Shown: positions 38,145 through 49,189 of the stretch, one piece after another
Layout: the number at the start of each line of letters is the position of its first letter
Numbering within the stretch: the first letter of the stretch is position 1
Source: Coffea arabica
Taxonomy: Eukaryota; Streptophyta; Magnoliopsida; Gentianales; Rubiaceae
Assembly: GCF_036785885.1 (NCBI RefSeq)
Contig: NC_092323.1
Location: 5,868,501-5,932,500 of the forward strand
Reading direction: 5' to 3'
DNA: 64,000 nt
The notes under the pieces: generated by a model
The model's database searches: none
Told to the model about the DNA's origin: nothing
The model's input: only the letters and a program-made list of their open reading frames with translations
Position numbers and translations under genes: made by a program

Positions 38145-38404
38145 CCGGTTTCCCCAACAGGATATCACACATAATATTATATATACATTATTAGTATATA
38201 AAATATTTACTCTATCAATTAAAAGGAGCTCGAGAACCCATCACAATTTACTCTCTCTCTCTCTCTCTCATCCAAAAACACAGGCACAACATTCTAGTAT
38301 TCACATACTTGGTAAGCTTGTTATTTTTATGGAAGCATGAGTACTGCCTGCACATGGTAACAAGTATCTTTCCTAGTGTGAATGATACGTTGTTACCTTC
38401 TGTA

Positions 38405-39659
38405 GCCAAGTCATCCGCCGAATTTCAAAAAATTGATGGAGGAGTATGTCAACTTTTGCACAGGTGCATTTTGAGTGAAATTATATACCATTAGCTGGGT
38501 TATTGCTTTATCTCTGACTCCAGTCCACTGAATGTGACCTGGATGCTAAACTTCGACAGAGCTGTCTAGAAAAATTATGCGGGGTATAGCTCTGGCATTG
38601 GGTGGATCACCAGTTGAATTTGAAGGGACAATAGCCGGTGATCCATTTTGGGTGCTGCGTATAATTGGCTATCCTGGTGTCTCCCCTGCAAATGGCCAAG
38701 ACATGCCAAAAAATGATATTGGATGGTGAGATTGCTGAAGATGGATTTCATCTTCTTTTATTTCACTTCTAGCACTTGATTGATATGATTTTGTGCTTGT
38801 TTATGTCTTTTATCCAAATGAACGCAGTGGAGCTCATACGGAGTTTGGTGTAAGCATGAGGTGTTCTTATTTATACGTGACGATGACCTCTTGTTCTATA
38901 CCAGGTCTGGTGACGTTAGTCAATCAAGATGATGGTATTACTGCTCTTCAGGTATCGCCCTCCTGTCTACTTTCTTCTTTATTTGCCTTCATTTTTTAGC
39001 ATTAGTGTGTATCCTGAAGTTCTTCGTGTTAAACTTGGGTCTGTTTCATTAGTTTCTGCTTGAAATATGCATGTTTCTCTGTGTTCCATTGACACCACTC
39101 TGCACTCTTAAAACTTTCATTAGTTTCTGCTTGAAATATACATGTTTCTCTGGTTTTTCATTGTCACTACTCTGCACTCTTAAACTAGTCCCTTTGTAGG
39201 TAAAAAACCTTTCTGGAGAGTGGATATCAGGACCACCCATTCCTGGGACATTTGTTCGCAATATCAGTGACATGCTGAAGGTATGCATCTCAATAATTGA
39301 TTCTCCAGTGGTTTTCATGCTGTCATCCGATAACTGTTCTTAATATTTGGGAATCTTCAGATTCTATCCAATGGCCTTTATGAATCAACATTGCATCGGG
39401 TGACTAACAACTCTCCCATTTATCGGGTCTGCGTGGCCTACTTTTATGAGGTAATCCTCTCTCTTAATTTTCCTTTTTTATTTTGATTCAGCTTCTTAAT
39501 CAATCTCCTTGGTTTTTTTCACATGAATAGCCAAATTATGATGCTGTAATAGAGCCATTGGATGTAAGCGTAAAACAAACTGGTGGAACCACGAGGTTTG
39601 AAGGTGCTGTTTACGGTAAACACTTGGTCAGTAAAGTCCTGACAAATTTCATATACTGA
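38405..39659 (+). pseudogene. Dioxygenase 3' fragment (exons 6-12) from the duplication
   Basis: It matches exons 6 to 12 of the dioxygenase at 14322-18403, but exons 1-5 and the promoter were not copied. The exon 8 equivalent near 38828-38850 lost its last bases and its donor: where the whole gene has GAHTDYG and GTAAG, this copy runs straight into intron sequence, removing the iron-binding Asp. The final exon and its stop (39657-39659) remain readable. A 71-base tandem duplication lies in the intron before exon 10 (39044-39185). It cannot make the enzyme. Confidence 0.9.
39044..39185 (+). repeat. 71-bp direct tandem duplication
   Basis: 39044-39114 and 39115-39185 are nearly identical (TTTCATTAGTTTCTGCTTG start). 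The other block copy has a single unit at about 17865-17935. Confidence 0.85.
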
Positions 39660-40025
39660 GGAATAAATATATCTCCCCATTTTGCCTGTTTCGACTGAAT
39701 CTCTCACATTCACGAATTTTGGGGATTTCATCCGTTAGCCGTTGAAAGGATGTACAATAATATCTTGTGTTTATTGGATTAAGTTGTCGGTTGATTTAAG
39801 ATGACATGACCTCATCAAGTTCTCGGAGTTTTTGGAACTCTGTACCTAGCTGATCCCCGTTTCTTTCATTTGGTTTTGCCTTGAATTGTGCAATTATGTT
39901 GGCGTATCAGTATTCAACTATTCATAAAGCACCCTCAACTTTGGAACATAAATATAAGCTGGTTGGCTTAGGCTTTAACTACGTATTAATGACAGCGATG
40001 GTTTACTGTATACACTTATAAAATA

Positions 40026-40354
40026 CTCCCTCCGTCCCACTTTGACAGTTTTGATTCTTTTTTTACACAATTTAAGAAAAAGTAGTTAATTTTATTGAAA
40101 CAATCAATTTAGGTGGCTATTTTTCTAAAATACACTCACATTAATTAGAGTACAACTTTATGAGAACTTGAATTGATAGTAAAAAAAGAATAAACTCTCA
40201 TTAAATGGGGTAGGTTTATAGTAACAACAACTTACATTGAATAAGGGTATTTTAAGAAAATTAAAATACAATTACATTCTTCAATTGGAAAGTGGACTAT
40301 AATTTGGGACAGACGAAAAAGGAAAACAGGACTATCAAAGTGGGACGGAGGGAG
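40026..40354. mobile_element. Stowaway (Tc1/mariner) MITE, only in copy 2
   Basis: Inverted ends CTCCCTCCGTCCCACTTTGA and its reverse are flanked by TA on both sides (40024-40025 and 40355-40356). This is the classic Stowaway signature. Copy 1 has the uninterrupted site near 18745. Confidence 0.95.
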
Positions 40355-40476
40355 TATTTCGCGGACAGAGGAAGATTTTCTCCTCCAGCTTCTGACAACA
40401 AAATACATACATAGACTTAATATTACGGCGTAATGATGGGGTAGGCACTTAGGCGGCTGGCTGCCGACACCGAAAT

Positions 40477-41910
40477 TCACGAGCCTGGCTCTTTTAAAGC
40501 AGCATATGTCGGCGATGGAGGCCTTGCCCGCTTGGGCACATGATCGGATGTCTGTGGTGTGCCCTTAGAAACATAAATGCCGCAAGGCACGTAGTTGAGC
40601 CATTTCGGGTCCGGGCAGGTCCAGCGCCTTGAGAAGAAAGCCTCGCATTCCTCGGGGCTTCTTTGCGAAGGAAGGTCTAGAATGCAATTCATGGTTACGT
40701 TCAGGACTTTCTTCTCGATTAACTTCCAGCATTCTGGTCCGACTTGAGTGAAATAATTGAACTTGAGGTCCAGTACCTCCAGGTCGCCCAGGATGCACAA
40801 GCTCTCTGGAACCGCCCCGTAGAATTGGTTGTACGACAAGTTCAGCTGCTGAATATCTTTCAAGCACCCGAATGATTGTGGAATGGGACCTGTCAATTGG
40901 TTTATGCTGACATCCACAATATGTGTTTTATTCAGAAACCCAATCTCATAAGGTAGGCAACCGGAGAGACTGTTGTTTAAGAAAAGAACCTCGAGGAGAT
41001 TTCTGGAAGTTTGGCCAATGCTCTTGGGGATTGGGCCGGTTAATTCGTTGTTTGCAAAGGTGAGATAGAGTACAGGGGTTTGGCCAAGATTGTGGGGGAT
41101 TTTTCCGGAGAATGCGTTGTTGTTGAGGAAGAGCACGTCCAGGTCTAGTGTGAAGGCCTGAGGCGGGATTGTCCCTGTTAACTGGTTGAACCTGACGTCC
41201 AGGTATGTCAAGTTGGTTGCCCCTAGGGCTGCTGCGGGGAAAGCTCCTACGAGCTTGTTGTTGCTCAGGTCGAACTCGAAGAAGTTTGGAAGTTTGGATA
41301 TTCCAAAGGGAATGTCACCTGTGAAGTTGTTGGAGTTGACATGGAAGATTACCAGGTCCTTGAGATCTTCAACGAAGTCTGTTGCAACGAGTGGACAGCC
41401 AGGTCCGCCGTTAAAGTTGAAGCCATTGAAATTGACGCCAACGACTCTAAACTTGTTATCTTTGGTGCTTCTGTCGCACACGAAGCCTTTGTATTTGGAT
41501 TTGTCGTAACAAATGCGGTTGCCCGTCCAGGTTTTGGTGACGCCAAAAGGGTCGCACTTTATTCTCCTTTTGAACCTTTGGATTACTTGGATGGCCATTT
41601 TTAGTTCCTCGGAAAGAGTAAATGGAGGGGGCGGGGGTGGACAGGGAGGAGGGGGCGGTGGCGACGGGGGTGGAGGGCAGGGGGGCTGCATTGGAGGCTG
41701 TGGGCAATCTTGGCATTCTCCATTGTCAGGAGGGTAGGCAGGGGAATAGGGAGGACTGCCAACCCCTATAACGATTTCGAGTGTTTCCCTGTTGATCGGG
41801 GTAGTTGCTGGAGTACCATTACCAACGACTTGATAAAACCAGCAAGAGTGCAGGATAACAAAGAAGACAAGAAGAGGAAATGTGAGTGAGAAAGTGTTCT
41901 CTCTCTCCAT
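40477..41910 (-). CDS. Secreted Pro-rich LRR protein (At4g06744-like), copy 2
   Basis: A single exon encodes 477 residues from the ATG at 41910 (MERENTF). Same plan as copy 1: signal peptide, linker, short Pro/Cys tract of about 27 residues (41624-41705), LRRs, Cys tail. About 15 substitutions separate it from copy 1 outside the tract. Several touch Cys: LPCQRSP became LPSQRSP, RRCTCP became RRWTCP, and IKYDPFG became IKCDPFG. The frame is fully open, so it may be expressed, but loss of two tail cysteines could disturb a disulfide. The promoter region keeps the TATATA box but diverges further up. Likely located in the cell wall. Confidence 0.88.
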   Translation of the reverse strand: MERENTFSLTFPLLVFFVILHSCWFYQVVGNGTPATTPINRETLEIVIGVGSPPYSPAYPPDNGECQDCPQPPMQPPCPPPPSPPPPPPCPPPPPPFTLSEELKMAIQVIQRFKRRIKCDPFGVTKTWTGNRICYDKSKYKGFVCDRSTKDNKFRVVGVNFNGFNFNGGPGCPLVATDFVEDLKDLVIFHVNSNNFTGDIPFGISKLPNFFEFDLSNNKLVGAFPAAALGATNLTYLDVRFNQLTGTIPPQAFTLDLDVLFLNNNAFSGKIPHNLGQTPVLYLTFANNELTGPIPKSIGQTSRNLLEVLFLNNSLSGCLPYEIGFLNKTHIVDVSINQLTGPIPQSFGCLKDIQQLNLSYNQFYGAVPESLCILGDLEVLDLKFNYFTQVGPECWKLIEKKVLNVTMNCILDLPSQRSPEECEAFFSRRWTCPDPKWLNYVPCGIYVSKGTPQTSDHVPKRARPPSPTYAALKEPGS

Positions 41911-41960
41911 ATTCCAACACTTCTGATGATTGAACCAGGAGGAAGGCACAACCTATATAT

Positions 41961-44410
41961 GCTAATGGGTAGGGAATGGCAATGATAGGTGATTCAGTGA
42001 TTTGAGCCATACTGCCAATAAAGAGAGATGAGTTCATGAGGATGACGTCCTTCAATTGTACCATGAGTTTCTGTTGTTTTGGGCACTATGAGTGGGGCTT
42101 CCTCATCAGGGCGGAGCCAGAAAAAAATCTTAGAAGTAACATGTGAAATTTAAGAGGGGCAGTGGGGACCGTGCCCCCAGTGCCCCCACCTTAAATCTGC
42201 CTTGTTCCTCATGCAATATGTAGATTCTTTTACATGTGTTGTGTTGTGTGTATACATAAAATTTTAAAAATAAATAAATATGTTAAAAAATGTGTTTATA
42301 ATAATACAAGTAAATAATTTTTTGATAAATAATTACCATCCAAACGGATCAAGTATTTAAGGAGTTTACAAGTTTTTAAGAAATGAAAATTAATACTACT
42401 ACTCAGAGCATTTTAATCGTAAAATGCCATTTCTGCAATTGACCAGTGATCTACGTGTCAGATAGTATTGGATTTTTATTTGTAGTAAGGTAGGCCGCCA
42501 AAGTGACATCAGACGTTTCAAATGTTAAGTTCTCCGCTTAAAGTTTGCCGTCTTTTATTCTTTCTATTTTCTTTTCTGCTTTAGGGTGAAGAGTGTCTTC
42601 TTTTTTTTTTTTACAAAAGCTTGATTTTGATTGTAAACCTACCCATACGTTCCGAAAATATTTAAGATTTACCGGAAAAAAAAAATAAAAACTACAACTT
42701 ATTAGCTACAGCTATCTTTACTCCGATCTACTCTATAAATAAGAGCAACACTTTCACTTTAAAAGAAAAAAGAAAGAATAATACATCGATGATGTCCAAT
42801 AACACGACGGACTTGGCAGGATGAAGCGGCCTGCAATGGCTGTGAATCCGTTCCCTTTCAAAACCAGCAAGTCCGTTGCCCCAGCGCTCCCCTTTTACAA
42901 AAGGCAACCGACACATCCGCCGCAGCAGGTTCGAGACAGCTCAAAAGGCAGGCCGCCAGAAAAGTGAAAGAGATAGTAGCCAGTAGGACAAAACTTCGCA
43001 TGATTGACCTTTCAACGAGGATCTGTCCTCTTACTATTATTTCCTAGGACAATTGCCCTCCCAATGCAATTCCGGAGGAGCCATCCCAATCGTCAATACA
43101 TCCTTCCAATCTTGTGCATGTGCACTTCCTCCTTGATGTTCCTACTGTGTCGCAGTTGACATGTGCATCCCCAATCGTCTATTCTCACCGGCATAAACAT
43201 TTTACACTCAATTTTGTATCTGCACTAACAAACTGTTCCCCTAATATATCTTTACAGGCTACTCAGATGCCAAGGAAAATTAAACAAATATCTTCAAGAG
43301 GGACCAATAGGTTCCACTCTGCCTTTCCCAGAGTTCTATAGCTGCCCTTTTCTGCTGTCTTCTCTGGAAGAGTTCTATTTTCATTCCATCTTTTACTATT
43401 TTAATGCAAACTAGGGCCAAAAAAAAAAAAGGGTTCACGAATCTACCAAGTTAAGGTTTTTAAATTTTCTGGCACAATTTCACCACCAAAGTATTCCTTT
43501 AAAATTCCTAAAGCTTTGCCTTCAACAATGATGACCATCCAATCTGCAGCCTATGTCAGATAGTGAAGCAGCAAAAAGATAAAAGAGGAAAGTAGAAAAC
43601 AAGGCAGCTAAACGTGTCGCATGAAATTTCAACTGTCAGTGGCACTCGTATGGTTTCTAACTTGTCCGACACTGGCGCACACAGTTTTGCCAACACTCTA
43701 GATTTTATTGCACTTTTGTCTACAAAGAGACGTCTAAATGCTACTGATAGGATAGATGAAAACCACTACTCTGCAAAAGGAAGGAAGATGGAACTTCATT
43801 ATGATTGCAAAGAGCGCTATGGTGAGAAAACTAAGCAATCTTTAACTAAATTCAATGAAGCCAAGAACAGAATGACACTGAGGAAGCATATAGTGAAACA
43901 GTGTTTCACACTGGCAAATGTCTAACAAATGCAAAAGCTAATACAATGAACTCAGAACAAGTTATCCTTGGAAGGCACTATTACCTCACCAACAGCACTG
44001 ATCAAGCAAACAAATTTCTTCGTACTAAGCAACTCTTCAGGTGAAAGATTGTAAACAATTCTAAGCTAAAGTGCTGATTACCGAACAACAGAGTGAAGTA
44101 CATTCATGATACTTTAGGACCATGATTAACAAAATATTCCAGCTCAAAAGCCAAATAATGGCAGAAGAAGGATAAAGTAACTTCTCTTACCTCATCACAT
44201 GTCACAGGAAGAATCAAGAGGAATCAACTCTCATGCTGTTAACCTCCTCATTCAACCACTCGGGCATTACTTCCACTAGTAGCAAGCTAACAGCTATTGA
44301 CTAGCAGTAGAAAGAATAACAGTGTAACTCAACCTCCTCAGACACCACTTTGGCAGAATTCTATACTACAGCAAGCCTCAAATATGAAATCTCTTCCAGG
44401 ACCATAAATC
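41961..44410. other. Spacer between LRR copy 2 and dihydrouridine synthase copy 2
   Basis: It matches 20621-22855 with small insertions and deletions, plus the hAT MITE at 42107-42204 and about 120 extra bases near 42290-42420. No gene is supported. Confidence 0.55.
42107..42204. mobile_element. 98-bp hAT MITE, only in copy 2
   Basis: It starts CAGGGCGGAGCCAGA, the familiar plant hAT end, and is flanked by identical 8-bp TTCCTCAT at 42099-42106 and 42205-42212. Copy 1 has the single site at about 20788-20795. The right end (CTGCCTTG) is only a partial inverted match. Confidence 0.9.
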
Positions 44411-46157
44411 TCATGTCGCAAATCCATTTGCAGATGCCCTCTCCACTCTGCTATCCTTCACATACAGTGGTATCCTCACACCAAGATCCCTAAGTCGATT
44501 AACCACGTCGTAGAGAAACTCAAATGTGAGTTTTGATTGTGCATTAAGGTCATCTCTTACATTTGGATGTACCCTGAACCAATCTCCTAGCATCTTATGC
44601 ACATGGGAACGAATCATTCTCCATGGCACTGGATAACTCTCACAAAACTTTAAATATTCAACTAGTAAATCCGCCTGGTCCAGTTTTCCATCTACACAGA
44701 TATCATCACTTCCTGATACCCATTCGACAGTACGGTATCCAGCAAAGAGGGCTGGGTTTTCCAGCAGAGACTCAGCTGAAAGTACCCCCTCAACCGCAGT
44801 CTCTTCCAAACAGCTCTGCACATCTTCCATGTATCTTATATTCCCATTAGCCAGAACAGGGATTCTCATGACATCTCTAACAGCCTTGATGGCACTCCAA
44901 TTGGCACGAAATTTCTTCCCATCTTTTTCATCCCTAGTCCGACCATGTACTGCCAAAAGAGCACAACCAGCATCTTCCAACATCTTGGCATAATTGATTG
45001 TGTCTTCCAAATTCGGGAAAAGTCGTATTTTGCAGGAGATTGGAACACTAAGGTTGTTTGCTAGTTTTTCTACCATAGATTTAACCAAAGGAAGATTGTC
45101 CATAAGGAAAGCTCCATAATTCCCTCGCCTAGCGATACGCTGCGGACATCTGCACGGATGGCAAATATACAACGCTTAACTATGCCTACTTTCAACCAAA
45201 CTCAACGAAAAGTGATTGTAATGGTACAAGCTCACAGCAAGACAACTTCCAGATGCCAGTTACATGGAATTGCAAGGAAATTATACTCGAAAGAATTAGC
45301 CACGGCAAAAAGTGAGCAATCAGTATAGTTAGAGTCAATATGGAAAAACTGTTCTAGAATACATGTACGAGATAAATATGCAGCACTAGGTGCAATATCA
45401 GCTTAATGAAAATGCCCGTTATGTCATTCATTACGGGAGTTCCTCCTTCTACAGTAGTTAGCAATAGTAGCTAAACAAGGAAGGAAAAACATGGGTAGAA
45501 GGCGTTACCCCAAATTGATGTCTACATAATCGCAGTAGGGTTCTACTCTCCGCGTAGCCTCCAACAATATATCTGGATCATTCGCACAAAATTGCACAAA
45601 TAGCGGACGGTCCTCCTGTCATTATTTCTCAGCAAATTTCTCCTTAATGAAATTCAAAACTATACAACTTCACAGACTAAGTAACAAGAAGCATAAGACA
45701 AGTAACTAAAAACAAGACCCGAAATTACCTTGCAGGTGGTAAATTCTTGAGAGCGGTACTTTTCAGTTTCGGTAAAAATACGAGAGTGAAGCATAGGGGT
45801 ATAAGCAGCTTGAGCTCCGTACTTGCGGCAAAGCATGCGGAAGGGGAGCTCGGAGTTGTCGACCATGGGGGCCACTATGAACTTAGGTTGCCCAAGCTTC
45901 TTCCAGTGTGCCCAGGCTCTCTCGATCCGCGACTCTGTGCTCAAGTACCCGTTTGGATTTGGGGCCGGGAGGCCGTCCAAATGGGCTGTCTCTCCTTCTG
46001 GTTCTCCTTGTGGTTCGGAACATAGGCGGTCGTCGTCGTTGCAGTTTGACGATGAAGAGGAAGTTAGGGTTTCGATGGCCATCAAGTTATACGATGAATT
46101 GGGCGGCTGTGGGCAAATACTACGTGTGGCGCAGAGTGGCTTCCTAATAAATCTCAT
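44411..46157 (-). CDS. tRNA-dihydrouridine(16/17) synthase (Dus1 type), intact copy 2, 3 exons
   Basis: Exons 46157-45729, 45615-45509 and 45149-44411 join in frame to 424 residues. An N-terminal extension of about 70 residues (Arg- and Ser-rich at first, then acidic) could be a targeting peptide. The FMN-binding TIM barrel has [26 protein letters not shown], the catalytic-Cys motif [20 protein letters not shown], the tRNA/FMN motif [10 protein letters not shown] and PVLANGNIR. The C-terminal part is the helical domain. The enzyme reduces uridine to dihydrouridine in the tRNA D-loop using NAD(P)H and FMN. Together with the broken copy at 22856-24636, this is probably the only working copy here. 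It corresponds to Arabidopsis At5g67220 by family and position next to the IRX genes. Confidence 0.93.
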
Positions 46158-46461
46158 AAGGAGGCGATGGAGGCTGGGGAGGGTACGCAGCCCATGACCA
46201 CCCTTGAAGTTGGGGAGGGGGAAGTTTTTGCTTCAGTTTATTTGGAGGGAGGAGGCGGGGGCCCGCGGGATTATAGCTGTTTTAGATGGGTAAAAAAAAT
46301 CAAATCTTTTGTTCAGACAAGGATAGGGTTGTTTTGGAGCTGAGGCTCCAAATAAGTCTGATCTTGATGCATTCTAAGTAACTTTTAAGCCGAATTACTC
46401 AAGACGATTAATCCGAGTTACATAATAACTCGCAGGCTCAAGCTTACGTATCAACTATCAA

Positions 46462-48369
46462 CTAGTATTTTAACCTGTGCTATGCACAGGTTTATATGAG
46501 AATGATGGAAAATATTGTCAAATACAATATATTATTATTACCCCTTTCTCTCGTATTCTCGTCATTCATACCATTTTTTTCACCTCTCAACCTCTTCTTT
46601 CCTCAATATTTCCCTTACTCTCCACTACTCTCATTTTCACTTTTTGAATCTAACTTTCTCACATCCCAACAATCTTTTCTCATTTCTTCAGATTCTACCC
46701 AATTTTTTTTGTATCCCTACAATCCTTTCTCGTTTTCATCAAATTCTAGTTTCTCTTGGCTTTATCGCGCTCCCACCCAATTATCCTATCTTTTATTTAA
46801 TTTTACAGTCCACTTGTCTCCTATTCTATTATTATTTTCATCTATTTATAAATGTAAATGGCAACTGACTCGCATATTAACAAATGAGTTTGCGTGTGTA
46901 ATTTAACTGGACACAAATGAGTGACCAAATTAACCCATTAATTAGTGGGTATGAAATTGATAGATTTGGATCACTTATTTTGACTTAATTAAATTAGACG
47001 TAGATTCAAACTCAATCATTAGTGGGTAAATCTAAATTACTCTAATAATTATATTCTAATTTTTGCAAAGATGTATTCATCATTTTTCCTTTTCTTTAAT
47101 TTCTATTATTTTATTTTTAAAAATTTATCATACTTCCTCCATTCCTTTCATAAAAGTTTAATAAATATTGCGAATGTTAATTGATTGTTTGCATTAATAC
47201 TTAAATTATTTTTAGAATATAGTAAAGTGACAAAATTTGAAACTCACTATGAGCAATTTTTAAAGTTTTTTCTCCTTCTTTAGGTAAAAATTGTTTTATT
47301 AACTTCATATGTTGATATGATTTACTATTTTGTTACTAAACAAAATATGGATGAAAAAGTAAATAAAATTTAGTAGCGGGTCGTGAATGGGTGATTGGAT
47401 AATCCAAACCTATATAAAACTATATTCATTGACGACTCGTTTAGTTTGAACCATTAACTAAGTAGGAATATATAGATTAACCTAATTATCACTTGCCCAA
47501 ACTCACATGAATCATCTAATTTGATAACTTGCCCAAAATTTTATCAAAATTTTGCTAAAATACCACCAAAAGCAATCTTCTAAATACACCTTTATTAATT
47601 TAAAATTCATACATAAATTTTTCTTTACGTGCACTTTTGGGTGTACATGTGCTAATTGAAAAGTCATATAGATGCTTACATGACATTAATATTGAGTTCA
47701 TTATAAGTGTCAATGAAATGCCATAATTGTTATTTACATGCTCCAATTTAATGTTAGAGCATAATTTCAACATTCAAATTTTAAAACTTTAAAAAAACAA
47801 ACCTACTTAATAAAATCCAACATAAAAAATATAAAAAACAAACATATAACATAAAAAATAAGAGTAATCGAGTATATCATTAGAAGATTTTGACAAATGA
47901 TTATTGTGTCCAGAAGGAAAGTGATAAAGAAATAATTGGGTAAATAAGTAAAAAAATAGGACTAATCACATTATCTCAAGGATTTGGCTAGATAAATTAA
48001 TCCTATTTAATGAAGGAATAAAAGGGGCTAAAGCGATAAAGATATAATAGGGTGAATAATTTAAAATGAGACTAATCAATTATACCTGAAATTTTTGACT
48101 TGACAAATGAGTTTTATTTAATTAAGGAGTAAAAGGACTTAAAGTATAAATAACAAACTATAAATGGTTTATGAAGGAGATAGTAGGAAAGTTTTAAATT
48201 TTAAATGTGACTAGTGATAGAATTAGTTATAACTCACTATTTTAAAGTTTTTAATTAGATTTTATATATTAAAATAAATACAAAATTCTAGAAAAAAAGA
48301 ATGGAAAGTTTGGAAGCCATTGAGAGGGTCTCTGCCAAAAACCCTCTCTGCAATACATATAGATATAGA
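46462..48369 (-). mobile_element. Non-autonomous Helitron, both ends present
   Basis: On the minus strand it begins TCTATATCTATATGTATTGC after host A and ends with hairpin AACCTGTGCATAGCACAGGTT, a short AT spacer and CTAG before host T (plus 46462-46465). These are the Helitron hallmarks: no target duplication, 5' TC, 3' hairpin plus CTRR, insertion between A and T. The exact 5' end could be 48363 or 48369. The interior is AT-rich without a Rep-helicase gene. Confidence 0.8.
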
Positions 48370-48530
48370 TATTAAATATCAATATCATATCCTGTTTACT
48401 TCTTATCTCGGATATGGGATATCACACATAATATTATATATACATTATTAGTGAATAAAATATTTACTCTATCAATTAGTTAAAACTAATTACTTATATG
48501 ACCAGCATATTAGTTATCTTCTATTATTCC

Positions 48531-48788
48531 CTCCATCCCATTGAAAGTGTCATACTTTCCATTTTAGAATGTTTCAAAACCTTTACGTGTTGCAAAAATC
48601 AAAGCACCGATTAGTCATTGTTTCCAATATAGCCATTCTTTTTAATCATATGCATATTACCATTCAAATTTAAATTTTGATTTTATGGGGGTAAAATTGA
48701 AAAAAAAATACAAATATCACAATCAAATCACTATTTTTAAAAAGTCGAATTCCGAAACATGATTAAATAATTGGGACGGAGAGAGTAT
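48531..48788. mobile_element. Degenerate Stowaway-like MITE
   Basis: The left end TTCCCTCCATCCCATTGAAAG and the right end, reversed CTCTCTCCGTCCCAATT, form an imperfect inverted pair with TA on both sides. It is older than the Stowaway at 40026. Confidence 0.75.
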
Positions 48789-49189
48789 AAATTATGGCTA
48801 GCAATTTTTTTATTTATTTTTTAAATTAGTTGTTGACACATGACCGGATTCTGGTATTAATTAAGAAAAATCAGCCAGCCATTAGGATGAAATATAGTAA
48901 ATAAAAACTAAAATATTTGAAACTACATTTGCTTTCATCTAAGCTTTTGAAACTAAAAGCACTCATACTCCAAATGTTTAAAACTAAAATTGCAATTCTC
49001 TACACGAATAATTTCACTAATGAACAACAAGAGTCGCGGCAAGACATTATACCGTTAGACATTTTTGGTCATACAAATTTTCGCAACGAGGCCCATTCAT
49101 CCGTCGCTAGGTTTTACATGGCGACCAATGCAGCAGCCAACTACAAGCCTAGCCCAGCAGATAGTCTAAAGTTGGAAAAATATGGGGAC

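Larger units (their letters stand above)
17014..38220 (+). repeat. Tandem duplication unit, copy 1 (enlarged by insertions)
   Basis: Sequence from 17014 (dioxygenase intron 5) to about 27637 matches 38221 to about 48360 in the same orientation with few differences, through exons, introns and spacers. The right ends also match: the 60 bases ending CTCTATCAATT at 38220 recur ending at 48477. Copy 1 is about 21.2 kb and copy 2 about 10.3 kb; nearly all the excess is material between 27638 and 38160 that copy 2 lacks. Confidence 0.92.
38221..48477 (+). repeat. Tandem duplication unit, copy 2
   Basis: This is the more compact copy of the block that begins at 17014. It holds a dioxygenase 3' fragment, LRR copy 2, the intact dihydrouridine synthase and an intact Helitron. 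Its left border abuts the right end of copy 1 at 38220/38221. Insertions private to this copy are a Stowaway (40026-40354) and a hAT MITE (42107-42204). Confidence 0.92.

Noticed and set aside
46496-46906. 136-codon frame beginning MRMMENIVKYN
   Set aside because: It lies in the pyrimidine-rich end of the Helitron, and the equivalent part of copy 1 is not open.
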